Notes under the pieces: model-generated
Told to the model about the DNA's origin: nothing
The model's input: only the letters and a program-made list of their open reading frames with translations
Databases searched by the model: none
Program-made: the position numbers and the translations under genes
Source of the DNA: Bacillota bacterium
GTDB taxonomy: Bacteria > Bacillota > Clostridia > Christensenellales > SZUA-584
DNA: 64,000 nt
Assembly: GCA_023410595.1 (NCBI GenBank)
Contig: JAEYPO010000038.1
Span: 1-64,000, forward strand
Reading direction: 5' to 3'
Shown: positions 33,525 through 41,781 of the stretch, piece by piece
Layout: each line of letters opens with the position of its first letter
Numbering within the stretch: position 1 is the first letter of the stretch

Positions 33525-34550
33525 ATGGATATTCGACTGCTGGAGGAGACTGATATACCGCAGGCTAAGGCGCTTTGGAAAGAGGCGTTCGGCGACACAG
33601 ACGCGTTCATCGGGTGGTATTTCGCAAACAAAGTCAGCCTTGGCAATTCGCTCGGAGCGTTTGACGGCCGGCTCGTTGCAGTCGTCCATATGATACCCTT
33701 GAAAGTGTGCGTACAGGGCGTGCCGGTTATGTCTTCGTATATCGCCGGAGCCGCAACCGCCCGGGACAGAAGGGGAGAGGGGCTGATGCGCACGCTGCTT
33801 TACGAGTCGCTTAAGATAATGAAGCAGCGCGGCATAATGATGACCCATCTATATCCTTTCAAACACAGCTTTTACGAGAAATTCGGCTGGGCGACTTACT
33901 CATACGCGCGCTTTTTAGGCGCCGAGGAAGCTGCGCCGCGGCAGGGAGCGGAAATAATCGAATCGTGGGACGCAGAGCTGCTCTCAGGGCTTTATCAGAG
34001 TATGATGAGCCGATTCGACGGATATGTCGTGAGGGAAAAGCGTGAATGGCGCTGGCGGCTTGAAGAGCACGCGGCAGACGGCGGAAAGACTGCGGTGCTA
34101 ATAAAAGGCAGCAAGCCTGCCGCATATATGCTTTACAGCAGCGAGCGGGGTAACGCCGACGTAATAGAAACGGTATACTCCGGCGCGGAGGATATAAAGC
34201 CTTTGCTATCATACCTGCTGGAAAACGGGCATAAAAGAGTGAGCTACTTTATTCCCGCGGACGAAGAAACGGGAGCCAGCCCGTACGGCATGGCAAGGAT
34301 AGTGGACGCGCCATTGCTGCTCAAAGCTTTCGGCGCGCAGGAATTGCTTGAGTTTGCAAAGATACGCGACGACTTCGCGGAATGGAACAACTTAGGAGAC
34401 GGGGAAGAGCTTAATATCTCGGACCTTGCGAAGGCGATACATACGGGAACTCGCCCCGGGTATTACGATGGCGAAAAAAATATGCGGTTATATAATATAT
34501 TAATGAAACATTTTCTGCATCGGAGTACTTGTATTTTTGAACAGTATTAA
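33525..34550 (+). CDS. GNAT family N-acetyltransferase, Eis-like
   Basis: 341 residues. An N-terminal GNAT domain (acetyl-CoA loop in TARDRRGEGLMRTLL, then THLYPFKHSFYEKFGWATYS, which is the Eis signature) and a second GNAT-like middle part. A shortened sterol-carrier-like C-terminal domain ends in YYDGEKNMRLYNILM. Eis enzymes acetylate amines on aminoglycosides or proteins; the natural substrate here is unknown. It is coupled to the DUF2156 gene. Confidence 0.83.
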   Translation: MDIRLLEETDIPQAKALWKEAFGDTDAFIGWYFANKVSLGNSLGAFDGRLVAVVHMIPLKVCVQGVPVMSSYIAGAATARDRRGEGLMRTLLYESLKIMKQRGIMMTHLYPFKHSFYEKFGWATYSYARFLGAEEAAPRQGAEIIESWDAELLSGLYQSMMSRFDGYVVREKREWRWRLEEHAADGGKTAVLIKGSKPAAYMLYSSERGNADVIETVYSGAEDIKPLLSYLLENGHKRVSYFIPADEETGASPYGMARIVDAPLLLKAFGAQELLEFAKIRDDFAEWNNLGDGEELNISDLAKAIHTGTRPGYYDGEKNMRLYNILMKHFLHRSTCIFEQY

Positions 34551-34566
34551 TTAAAATAGATTGATT

Positions 34567-34854
34567 ATGTGGGGATTATTTGTAGGCGCAGCCATAGGCG
34601 GGCTGCAATTGCTGGCAGTTAACAAGCTTGGAAGGATGATACTCGGGGGCAAAACATACGAGAAGCTCCTGGGAATATTGCTGTTCATTGCGAAAATGGC
34701 GGCTATAATTGTTATTTTATATTTTATATCCACCGTATCGCTCGCTCACCTTATTTGGACGGCGGGCGGTATGCTGCTCGGGCTGATATCAGGATCTTTT
34801 TATATACTGAAACGCCGCAGGAAAAATTATGGAGATGGTAAAAACGATGCTTAG
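34567..34854 (+). CDS. atpI: Small membrane protein, probable ATP synthase subunit I
   Basis: 95 residues with about four hydrophobic segments and a basic C-terminus (KRRRKN). Sequence similarity to AtpI is faint, but size, topology and position directly before atpB, overlapping it by 26 bases, fit. AtpI helps assemble the c-ring and may carry magnesium or calcium. Start uncertain: TTG at 34561 or ATG at 34567; neither has a good ribosome site. Confidence 0.6.
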   Translation: MWGLFVGAAIGGLQLLAVNKLGRMILGGKTYEKLLGILLFIAKMAAIIVILYFISTVSLAHLIWTAGGMLLGLISGSFYILKRRRKNYGDGKNDA

Positions 34855-35581
34855 CAACATGTTCACAAACTCTTTAGGACATTCAAACTTGGAGGGTACA
34901 AGTTTTGAGGTCATGCCCAACAAGATTTCCATTTTCGGAATCGAGATAAGCGAGACTATAGTTCTTTCGTGGGCTGTCATGGCTATACTCATAATTGCCG
35001 CCGTAATCATACGCGTATTTGTATTGAGAAAGTTTAGGCCCGTACCGCGGGGAATACAAAACGTGCTGGAGATGTTCGTTAATTTTGCCGAAAACTTCGC
35101 AAAATCATCGCTGGGGCAGCACGGCGCTTCATACGCGTCGTATGTGTTCACAGTAGCTATTATGATAGTATCGACCAGCCTTGCGGAGCTCTTTGGCTTC
35201 AGACCGCCTGCGACGGATATAAACTTTACGATTGCGCTGGCTGTTATATCGTTCGTGCTTATTAACTTCTACGGCATTTATCATACCGGGATTCTCGGAA
35301 GAATAGGCTGGTTCTTTAAGCCCAAAGCGTTTATGTTCCCGATAAACGTCGTCACGCATATGGTCATCCCCGTATCGCTGTCGTTCCGTCTTTTCGGGAA
35401 TATGTTCGCCGGAATGGTGGTAATGGACCTTTTATATAGCGTAATATATTTGTCGGTAGGCATACCTGCCGTACTTGCGATATATTTCAATCTTTTCCAT
35501 GTCGGTATTCAAACGTATATCTTTCTTATACTGACGCTTTCGTTCATGGAAGAGACGGTTGCTTACGGAACAAAAAGATAA
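34829..35581 (+). CDS. atpB: ATP synthase F0 subunit a
   Basis: 250 residues, five or six TM helices. The essential arginine is in VSLSFRLFGNMFAGMV, and the last helices have FNLFHVGIQTYIFLILTLSF. It forms the two ion half-channels facing the c-ring. First certain gene of the ATP synthase operon, with AGGAAAAATT before the ATG inside the upstream gene. Confidence 0.95.
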   Translation: MEMVKTMLSNMFTNSLGHSNLEGTSFEVMPNKISIFGIEISETIVLSWAVMAILIIAAVIIRVFVLRKFRPVPRGIQNVLEMFVNFAENFAKSSLGQHGASYASYVFTVAIMIVSTSLAELFGFRPPATDINFTIALAVISFVLINFYGIYHTGILGRIGWFFKPKAFMFPINVVTHMVIPVSLSFRLFGNMFAGMVVMDLLYSVIYLSVGIPAVLAIYFNLFHVGIQTYIFLILTLSFMEETVAYGTKR

Positions 35582-35609
35582 TTAATCATATATCAGGAGG
35601 AAAAAGGAT

Positions 35610-35840
35610 ATGTCAGCTTTAGTTGCGATTGGTGTTGGAATCGCGGTGTTTACAGGAATCGGAGCAGGGATAGGAATGGGCATTGCCACAAGCCGCGCCA
35701 CAGAGGCGGTTGCAAGGCAGCCCGAAGCGAGCGGCAAGATAAACGCGATGCTGCTAATAGGCCTTGCGTTTGCGGAAACGACTGCAATATACGGATTCGT
35801 TATCGCCATTCTCATGATGGGCAAAATAGGTGCATTTTAG
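35610..35840 (+). CDS. atpE: ATP synthase F0 subunit c
   Basis: 76 residues, a two-helix hairpin. The polar loop is ARQPEASGK and the ion-binding Glu is in LAFAETTAIYG. Compared with the sodium-binding c subunit of Ilyobacter, the Glu-(Ser/Thr)-Thr and Tyr positions are kept. The first-helix Gln is Met (GAGIGMGIA) and the residue two before Glu is Phe. That argues for protons rather than sodium, but is not decisive. GGAGGAAAA ribosome site. Confidence 0.95.
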   Translation: MSALVAIGVGIAVFTGIGAGIGMGIATSRATEAVARQPEASGKINAMLLIGLAFAETTAIYGFVIAILMMGKIGAF

Positions 35841-35872
35841 GAGCGGCGTACATACGTGAGTGAGGTGTAGAA

Positions 35873-36352
35873 ATGCTGGAATTATCCCCGTTGGAAATCG
35901 GAATTCATATACTGAATGTCATAGTGCTTTTTATAGTGCTCAGGCTGATTTTATATAAGCCTGTGCTTAAGTATATGAAAAAACGCGAGAATACATTTGC
36001 AAATAAGATTGACGAGCTTGACAACCGCGAAAAAGAGCTTATAAGGCAAAAGGAACAGTATGACAATATGATGGCTGAAGCGGATAACCAGGCTGCGGCC
36101 ATAATTACAAAGAGCAACGAAACGGCCAGGGAACACGCGAAAGAGATAATAGACAACGCGAAAGAGCACTCAAGAGACATGGTATTGAGGGCGAAGAAGG
36201 AAATAGAAGCAGAAAAAGTTCAGACACGTGCCGATCTTAAGGTAGAGATTACGGATATGGCTGTTAAGATTGCGGAAAAAGTGCTCGAACGGGAAGTATC
36301 TGTTGACGACAACCGTAAGATAATAGACGAGTTTTTTGAAAGGGTGGGTTAA
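35873..36352 (+). CDS. atpF: ATP synthase F0 subunit b
   Basis: 159 residues: one TM helix (about 8-27), then a long charged helix to the end (KKRENTFANKIDELDNREKE and so on). It is the peripheral stalk that links subunit a to delta. The stop codon is followed immediately by the start of the alpha gene, so there is no space for a separate delta gene between b and alpha, where it normally lies. Confidence 0.93.
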   Translation: MLELSPLEIGIHILNVIVLFIVLRLILYKPVLKYMKKRENTFANKIDELDNREKELIRQKEQYDNMMAEADNQAAAIITKSNETAREHAKEIIDNAKEHSRDMVLRAKKEIEAEKVQTRADLKVEITDMAVKIAEKVLEREVSVDDNRKIIDEFFERVG

Positions 36353-38164
36353 TTGGCTATAGAGGGCAAACTGAAATCGGCCGTTCAATTAGATGAATTG
36401 ACCATCCAATCGATCAAAAAGCGGTTTGAATCTATGACCGGTGAGGAGATCAATTTTAACGTCGAGGTAGACCCTATGCTCCTTGGCGGTTTTGTAGTGG
36501 TGCTGAACAATAAAGTATACGACAGAAGCATACGCTCAAATCTTGGGCGGCTTAAAGAGTTTATCATAGATTCCGATACCGCTCCATACAGCGACGGAGC
36601 GGATATAACTGATTACACGCTGGATTTTGATACTGAGGAATTCAAACAGGTAACACACGAGCGTATAAATGAGTACTCGGGCGACCTTAACTCCGCCGAG
36701 ATCGGGACCGTCACATATTCGGGCGACGGCGTAGTATATGTGGAAGGGCTTGAAGGCTGCAAATACGGGGAACTGCTGCAGTTTGAAAACGGCGCTTACG
36801 GCATAGTGATGAACCTGTCCAAAGAAAAGATGGGGGCAGTGCTGCTCAACGACGCTATAGACGTATCGGAAGGCTCTACCGCAAGGAACACGGGAACAGT
36901 AGTGCAGGTGCCCGTGGGCGAACAGCTGTTGGGCAGGGTGATAAACCCCTTAGGCATACCGATGGATAATAAGGGCAGGCTCTCGTCCGTTAAATACAGG
37001 GCGATTGAAGCACCCGCGCCGCAGATAATAGACCGGCAGGGCGTCAGGCAGCCTCTTGAAACAGGCATAATGTCTATCGACAGCATGATACCTATAGGCA
37101 AAGGCCAAAGAGAGCTCATAATAGGCGACAGGCAGACGGGTAAAACCGCTATCGCCATTGACACAATACTGAACCAAAAGGGCAAGGACGTATATTGCAT
37201 ATATGTCGCGATAGGGCAAAAGGCGTCGACGATATCCACCATTCTGCAAACGCTGAGCGAGGAAGGGGCGATGGATTATACGGTTGTCGTAGCCTCGACG
37301 GGCAGCGATACGCCGTCGATGCAGTACATAGCGCCGTACGCGGGCTGCTCTATAGCCGAGGAATTCATGTATTCCGGCAAAGACGCGCTCATTGTATACG
37401 ACGACCTTTCAAAGCATGCCGTCGCTTACAGGACGATGTCGCTTCTGCTGCGCCGCCCGCCGGGCAGGGAAGCATACCCCGGCGACGTATTCTATCTGCA
37501 TTCAAGGCTGTTAGAGCGCGCGGCGAAGCTTAACGACGCAAACGGCGGCGGTTCTGTAACGGCGCTGCCGATAATAGAGACAATGGCTGGCGACATATCC
37601 GCTTATATACCCACAAACGTTATTTCCATAACGGACGGGCAGATATATCTCGAATCCGAGCTGTTTAACGCGGGCATAAGGCCGGCCGTCAACGTCGGGC
37701 TTTCCGTTTCACGCGTGGGCGGCAGCGCTCAGGTAAAGGCCATGAGAAAAGTGGCGGGCAGGCTGCGCCTCGACCTTGCGCAATACAGAGAGCTTGCCGT
37801 GTTCGCAAGGTTCGCTTCAGACCTCGACGCCGCCACAAGGGAGACGCTCGAACAGGGCGCGAGGCTAACGGAAGCGCTTAAACAGGGACAGTATTCGCCT
37901 CTGTCTATGGCAAGCCAGGTTATACTGCTCTACGTTGCGGTGAATAAGTTTCTTATCAAGCTGCCGCTCAATCATGTTAAGCCGTTCAACGATCAATACC
38001 TCGACTACGTGGACAAAAGCTACCCGGATGTGAGGATAAATATCGACAAGACGGGCGATTTGTCGGATGAGTCGATATCTAAGCTGCGTAAGGCGGCCGA
38101 AGATTTCCGTGTCGCGTATTGCCAGAAGAATGGAATTGAGCTCAAGAAAGAGGATGACGAATAA
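36353..38164 (+). CDS. atpA: ATP synthase F1 alpha subunit with N-terminal delta-like domain (fusion)
   Basis: 603 residues, about 95 more than a normal alpha. Residues 1-72 align with the C-terminal domain of the delta subunit (OSCP): VQLDELTIQSIKKRFESMTG, then VDPMLLGGFVVVLNNKVYD and RSIRSNLGRLKEFI, the delta pattern of a Gly-rich strand followed by D-x-SIR-x-x-L. After a linker of about 20 residues the true alpha begins. Walker A GDRQTGKT is at 258-265, offset by about 89 from the usual place; VSRVGGSAQVKAM and the C-terminal helical domain are normal. The six-helix N-terminal domain of delta is missing, and no atpH exists in the operon. Start TTG at 36353 directly after the atpF stop, behind AGGGTGG. 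The fusion would place three delta-like domains on F1. Confidence 0.9.
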   Translation: MAIEGKLKSAVQLDELTIQSIKKRFESMTGEEINFNVEVDPMLLGGFVVVLNNKVYDRSIRSNLGRLKEFIIDSDTAPYSDGADITDYTLDFDTEEFKQVTHERINEYSGDLNSAEIGTVTYSGDGVVYVEGLEGCKYGELLQFENGAYGIVMNLSKEKMGAVLLNDAIDVSEGSTARNTGTVVQVPVGEQLLGRVINPLGIPMDNKGRLSSVKYRAIEAPAPQIIDRQGVRQPLETGIMSIDSMIPIGKGQRELIIGDRQTGKTAIAIDTILNQKGKDVYCIYVAIGQKASTISTILQTLSEEGAMDYTVVVASTGSDTPSMQYIAPYAGCSIAEEFMYSGKDALIVYDDLSKHAVAYRTMSLLLRRPPGREAYPGDVFYLHSRLLERAAKLNDANGGGSVTALPIIETMAGDISAYIPTNVISITDGQIYLESELFNAGIRPAVNVGLSVSRVGGSAQVKAMRKVAGRLRLDLAQYRELAVFARFASDLDAATRETLEQGARLTEALKQGQYSPLSMASQVILLYVAVNKFLIKLPLNHVKPFNDQYLDYVDKSYPDVRINIDKTGDLSDESISKLRKAAEDFRVAYCQKNGIELKKEDDE

Positions 38165-39027
38165 TGGCCAGCATGGGGGACATTAAGCACAGCATACATT
38201 CGATATCCGAGACTGAGCAGATAACAAGGGCAATGCACCTTATTTCCTCTTCAAAGATGAGGAAGGCGATAGCGAGGTTTGAATCCAACCATATATACTT
38301 TGAACGAGTGCAGTCGTCCATAAAGGATATACTTTTACACACGCACGAATTGAGCCACCCGTATATAGGCGAGAGCAGCGGCGGCCGCGCGGCGTATGTA
38401 GTGATAGCGGCGGACAAGGGGCTTTGCGGCGGATACAATCACAATGTGCTTAACCTTGCGTACGAGTATATGCAGAAAAGCGAGGAAAGATACATACTGA
38501 CCATAGGACAGGAGGCGCGGGCGTTCTTTGACCGCAGGAAGTATATGGTCGACGTAGAGTTTCTGCATGTATCCCAGAACCCGACGCTGAACTATGCACG
38601 TAACATAACGAGCGATATATTTGAGCTTTACGAAAGCGGAATTATGGACGAAGTGTACATCGTTTATACGCATTTCATATCCGCGCTGAAACAGGAGCCC
38701 AAAGTTTTAAAGCTCCTGCCGCTTTCAATGTCCAACTTAAGAGGGGTCGAAACGGGAACGGATTATACGGCAGAGCTTGAATATCATCCTTCGCCTAAAG
38801 AGGTGTTCGATATTCTCGTGCCTCAGTATATTATTGGCCTTGTGTACGGCTGCCTTGTGCAATCATACGCGAGCGAGCAGTGCGCGCGTATGACCGCAAT
38901 GGAGAGCGCCACAAATAACGCTGAAGATATGATTGAAAAGCTTACTAAAGATTACAACAGGGCGCGCCAACAGGAGATAACAAAAGAAATATCGGAGATA
39001 ATGGGAGCTCTTGAAGCTTTATCATAA
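38164..39027 (+). CDS. atpG: ATP synthase F1 gamma subunit
   Basis: 287 residues, full length. N-terminal shaft helix DIKHSIHSISETEQITRAMH and SSSKMRKA, the central Rossmann-like part with ADKGLCGGYN, and the C-terminal helix with MTAMESATNNAEDMI. It is the rotor shaft inside the alpha-beta hexamer. Its start codon overlaps the alpha stop by one base. Confidence 0.95.
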   Translation: MASMGDIKHSIHSISETEQITRAMHLISSSKMRKAIARFESNHIYFERVQSSIKDILLHTHELSHPYIGESSGGRAAYVVIAADKGLCGGYNHNVLNLAYEYMQKSEERYILTIGQEARAFFDRRKYMVDVEFLHVSQNPTLNYARNITSDIFELYESGIMDEVYIVYTHFISALKQEPKVLKLLPLSMSNLRGVETGTDYTAELEYHPSPKEVFDILVPQYIIGLVYGCLVQSYASEQCARMTAMESATNNAEDMIEKLTKDYNRARQQEITKEISEIMGALEALS

Positions 39028-39045
39028 GTGTTTTGGAGAAAATAT

Positions 39046-40449
39046 ATGCAGGAAAAGAAAATTGCGAATAAGGGAGAGCTTATACGTATAACGGGCCCCG
39101 TGCTGGATGTTAAGTTTCCAAACGGACATATGCCTCAGATATACAACGCGCTGATAATTAAGCTTCCCGACAGGGAGGTCTGGCTTGAGGTAGCGATGCA
39201 TATAGGCGACGACACCGTGCGCTGTATCGCGCTGCACGCTACGGAAGGGCTTTGGTGCGGGCTTGCCGTTATCGACACCGGCGACAGAATAAACATACCT
39301 GTAGGAAAACATATGCTCGGCAGGGTTATCAACGTTATAGGGGAGCCTATAGACGGGAAAGGGCCGATAGATTCGGATGAGCAGCTGCCTATACACAGGC
39401 TGCCGCCCAAATTTTCCGACCAGAATCCGGCGACGGAGATATTCGAGACGGGCATCAAGGTAATAGATTTGCTCGCGCCTTACGCCAAGGGCGGCAAGAT
39501 AGGGTTGTTTGGCGGAGCGGGCGTCGGCAAGACCGTGCTTATCATGGAACTGATACGCAATATAGCGACTGAGCACGGCGGATATTCAGTGTTTACCGGC
39601 GTAGGCGAACGAAGCCGTGAAGGCCACGAGCTTATTGACGAAATGAACGAGTCGGGCGTAATAGAAAAAGCGTGCCTTGCATTCGGGCAGATGAACGAAC
39701 CGCCGGGCTCGAGGATGCGCGTGGCGTTCACGGGGCTGACATTAGCCGAGCACTTGCGCGATGAAGAACACCAGGACGTGCTGCTGTTCATCGACAACAT
39801 ATACAGGTTCATACAGGCGGGTTCCGAGGTTTCCGCGCTGCTGGGGCGCATACCCGCGGCCGTTGGTTACCAGCCCACGCTCGCCAACGAACTGGGCTCG
39901 CTGCAGGAGAGGATAACGTCTACAAAGAGCGGTTCGATAACGTCCGTTCAGGCCATATACGTGCCCGCTGACGACCTTACCGACCCCGCGCCCGCGACGA
40001 CGTTTACTCATCTTGACGCTACAACGGTGCTTTCAAGGCAGATATCCGAGCTCGGCATATATCCGGCCATAAATCCGCTAGAATCGACGTCGAGGATACT
40101 CGACCCAAGGATAATAGGCGAAGAGCATTACAGCGTTGCGAGGCGCGTTCAGGAAGTGCTGCAGCGCTATCGCGAACTGCAGGATATAATAGCGATACTT
40201 GGCATGGAGGAGCTTTCGGAAGACGACAAGACGACGGTTTTCAGGGCAAGGAAGATACAAAGGTTCCTTTCCCAGCCGATGTCCGTCGCAGAGGTGTATA
40301 CCGGCATACCCGGCAAATACGTGCCCGTCGAAAAGACAATAAGCAGCTTTAAGAGCATAGTCGACGGGGAGGTGGACGATATCCCGGAAGGCGCGTTCTT
40401 CATGGCAGGAGACATTGACGAAGTAAAAGCAAAGGTTAAGAAGGTGTAA
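39046..40449 (+). CDS. atpD: ATP synthase F1 beta subunit
   Basis: 467 residues. Walker A GGAGVGKTVLIMEL, catalytic GVGERSREGHELIDEM, Walker B DVLLFIDNIYRF, and a DELSEED-type stretch MEELSEDD. It carries the catalytic sites. ATG at 39046 is seven bases behind GGAG; an in-frame GTG at 39028 is less likely. Confidence 0.96.
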   Translation: MQEKKIANKGELIRITGPVLDVKFPNGHMPQIYNALIIKLPDREVWLEVAMHIGDDTVRCIALHATEGLWCGLAVIDTGDRINIPVGKHMLGRVINVIGEPIDGKGPIDSDEQLPIHRLPPKFSDQNPATEIFETGIKVIDLLAPYAKGGKIGLFGGAGVGKTVLIMELIRNIATEHGGYSVFTGVGERSREGHELIDEMNESGVIEKACLAFGQMNEPPGSRMRVAFTGLTLAEHLRDEEHQDVLLFIDNIYRFIQAGSEVSALLGRIPAAVGYQPTLANELGSLQERITSTKSGSITSVQAIYVPADDLTDPAPATTFTHLDATTVLSRQISELGIYPAINPLESTSRILDPRIIGEEHYSVARRVQEVLQRYRELQDIIAILGMEELSEDDKTTVFRARKIQRFLSQPMSVAEVYTGIPGKYVPVEKTISSFKSIVDGEVDDIPEGAFFMAGDIDEVKAKVKKV

Positions 40450-40455
40450 AGGCAA

Positions 40456-40872
40456 ATGCCCGCGAAATACCGCCTTGAAATAATAACTCCCGAGAGGACG
40501 TTCTTTAACGGCGAGGTTGAAAGCGTAATAATACCTACGTCCGACGGATATATGAGCATTCAAAGGATGCACGAGCCTATGGTAATCGTTCTGAGCATAG
40601 GTGAGATGAAGCTCAATATTGACGGCGAATGGAAGGAATGCACGACTTCGGCAGGCTTTGTTGAAATAAGGCCCAATGAGACGATTATATTCTCGCAGGC
40701 TGTGGAATGGCCCGAAGAAATAGATCTTAAGCGCGCGCAGGAAGCAAAAGAGCTCGCGGAGGAGCGCATGCGCCAGAAACAGAGCTACCAGGAATATATG
40801 CAGAACCAGATCGCGCTCGCGAGAGCGATGGTACGGCTGCGCGTAGGGCGCAAGAACCGGAATCTGGATTAA
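40456..40872 (+). CDS. atpC: ATP synthase F1 epsilon subunit
   Basis: 138 residues: N-terminal beta-sandwich (YRLEIITPERTFFNGEVESV, with the TSDGYMSI turn) and a two-helix C-terminal domain (LKRAQEAKELAEERMRQ). Rotor component that can inhibit ATP hydrolysis. Six bases after atpD; last gene of the operon. No clear terminator follows. Confidence 0.94.
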   Translation: MPAKYRLEIITPERTFFNGEVESVIIPTSDGYMSIQRMHEPMVIVLSIGEMKLNIDGEWKECTTSAGFVEIRPNETIIFSQAVEWPEEIDLKRAQEAKELAEERMRQKQSYQEYMQNQIALARAMVRLRVGRKNRNLD

Positions 40873-40946
40873 CAAGCGATACATTCTTTTTCATATATAT
40901 CAGCTAAAACCGTATAAAAACCTGACTTTAGTCGATAATGGAATCA

Positions 40947-40975
40947 TATAATTTCGGCTAAAGTTTTGCTTTAGC
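40947..40975 (+). promoter_or_regulatory. -10 box and palindrome before the TetR-type gene
   Basis: TATAAT at 40947-40952 is followed by GCTAAAG-TTTTG-CTTTAGC (40957-40975), a perfect 7+5+7 inverted repeat between -10 and start codon, well placed for autorepression. Confidence 0.5.
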
Positions 40976-40991
40976 TGTGCCGGGAGGAATT

Positions 40992-41570
40992 ATGGCACGC
41001 GACAGAGCAACAAAGATGCTTATTTTAAGCAGCGCAAGGACCCTCTTTTCAGAAAAAGGGTATGATGAAACGGCTGTGGAAGAAATATGCGCGCTCGCCG
41101 GAGTAGCTAAAGGCACGTTTTTTTACTATTTCGAGAGCAAACAGTCTATAGTAAGGTTTATATTTACAATACAGCTCGAAGAATACCGGGACAAGCTGCG
41201 CGAGCAGATGGATACGCTAAAAGACGCGATATCCAAGATGGAATACTATATTTCAGCGCTTATCGAGCAGTGCGACACAGGCACCGAGCCTGAAACATAT
41301 TTCAAACAGTGCAATTCGGACTGGTTTAAGAACGTAGTCAACGAAGAACGAATGAAAATACTTTATCCTTTGCTCGAGGATGTGTTTGCCGAAGGCATAG
41401 AGCAGGGCTTTTTCAAGGTAAAAAACCCTGACGTCTGCGCGGCTATCGCTTTTTTGGGCATCGACGCATACCTGCACCACAGCATTCGCAAGGATGAAGA
41501 CATGAAAAATGGCATCAGGGAAATAACGGCCAAAACGCTGGGGGTCAAGGAGTCGGTGCTCGCGATATAA
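40992..41570 (+). CDS. TetR/AcrR family transcriptional regulator
   Basis: 192 residues with an N-terminal TetR helix-turn-helix (YDETAVEEICALAGVAKGTF then FYYFESKQSIV) and a helical ligand domain. The ATG at 40992 lies behind GGGAGGA. It has no obvious partner gene: the next gene, a cell-wall hydrolase, has its own promoter. It may regulate itself and distant genes. Confidence 0.86.
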   Translation: MARDRATKMLILSSARTLFSEKGYDETAVEEICALAGVAKGTFFYYFESKQSIVRFIFTIQLEEYRDKLREQMDTLKDAISKMEYYISALIEQCDTGTEPETYFKQCNSDWFKNVVNEERMKILYPLLEDVFAEGIEQGFFKVKNPDVCAAIAFLGIDAYLHHSIRKDEDMKNGIREITAKTLGVKESVLAI

Positions 41571-41571
41571 A

Positions 41572-41597
41572 GCCGCTCATAGCTAAGGCGGCCTTTT
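41572..41597 (+). terminator. Weak terminator of the TetR-type gene
   Basis: GCCGC / GCGGC stem with an 11-base loop followed by CTTTTAG, directly behind the stop codon. Confidence 0.5.
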
Positions 41598-41699
41598 AGT
41601 GAGTAATAATCTACAAAGGGATAAATGCCAAGAAAGATATATAAGAGTATCGGGCAACAGTATGACAGCGTTTGGCAGGATTAGCATATGTTACGAATG

Positions 41700-41740
41700 T
41701 GTTACGTAACATTGACATTTTTCGGACGGTAATGTATTAT
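41700..41740 (+). promoter_or_regulatory. Promoter of the cell-wall hydrolase gene with adjacent palindrome
   Basis: TTGACA at 41712-41717, 17 bases, TATTAT at 41735-41740. The perfect palindrome TGTTACGTAACA (41700-41711) abuts the -35 box, and a half-site TGTTACG lies just upstream (near 41689), suggesting control by a dimeric regulator. Confidence 0.7.
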
Positions 41741-41781
41741 TAGTATACCTAATATGGATAGCTATGCTCAAGGAGAGTAGA

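Noticed and set aside
36353..36650. Frameshift or sequencing error creating the delta-alpha fusion
   Set aside because: The frame is continuous with normal codon use, atpF ends immediately before, and there is no stretch anywhere in the operon for the missing delta N-terminal domain.
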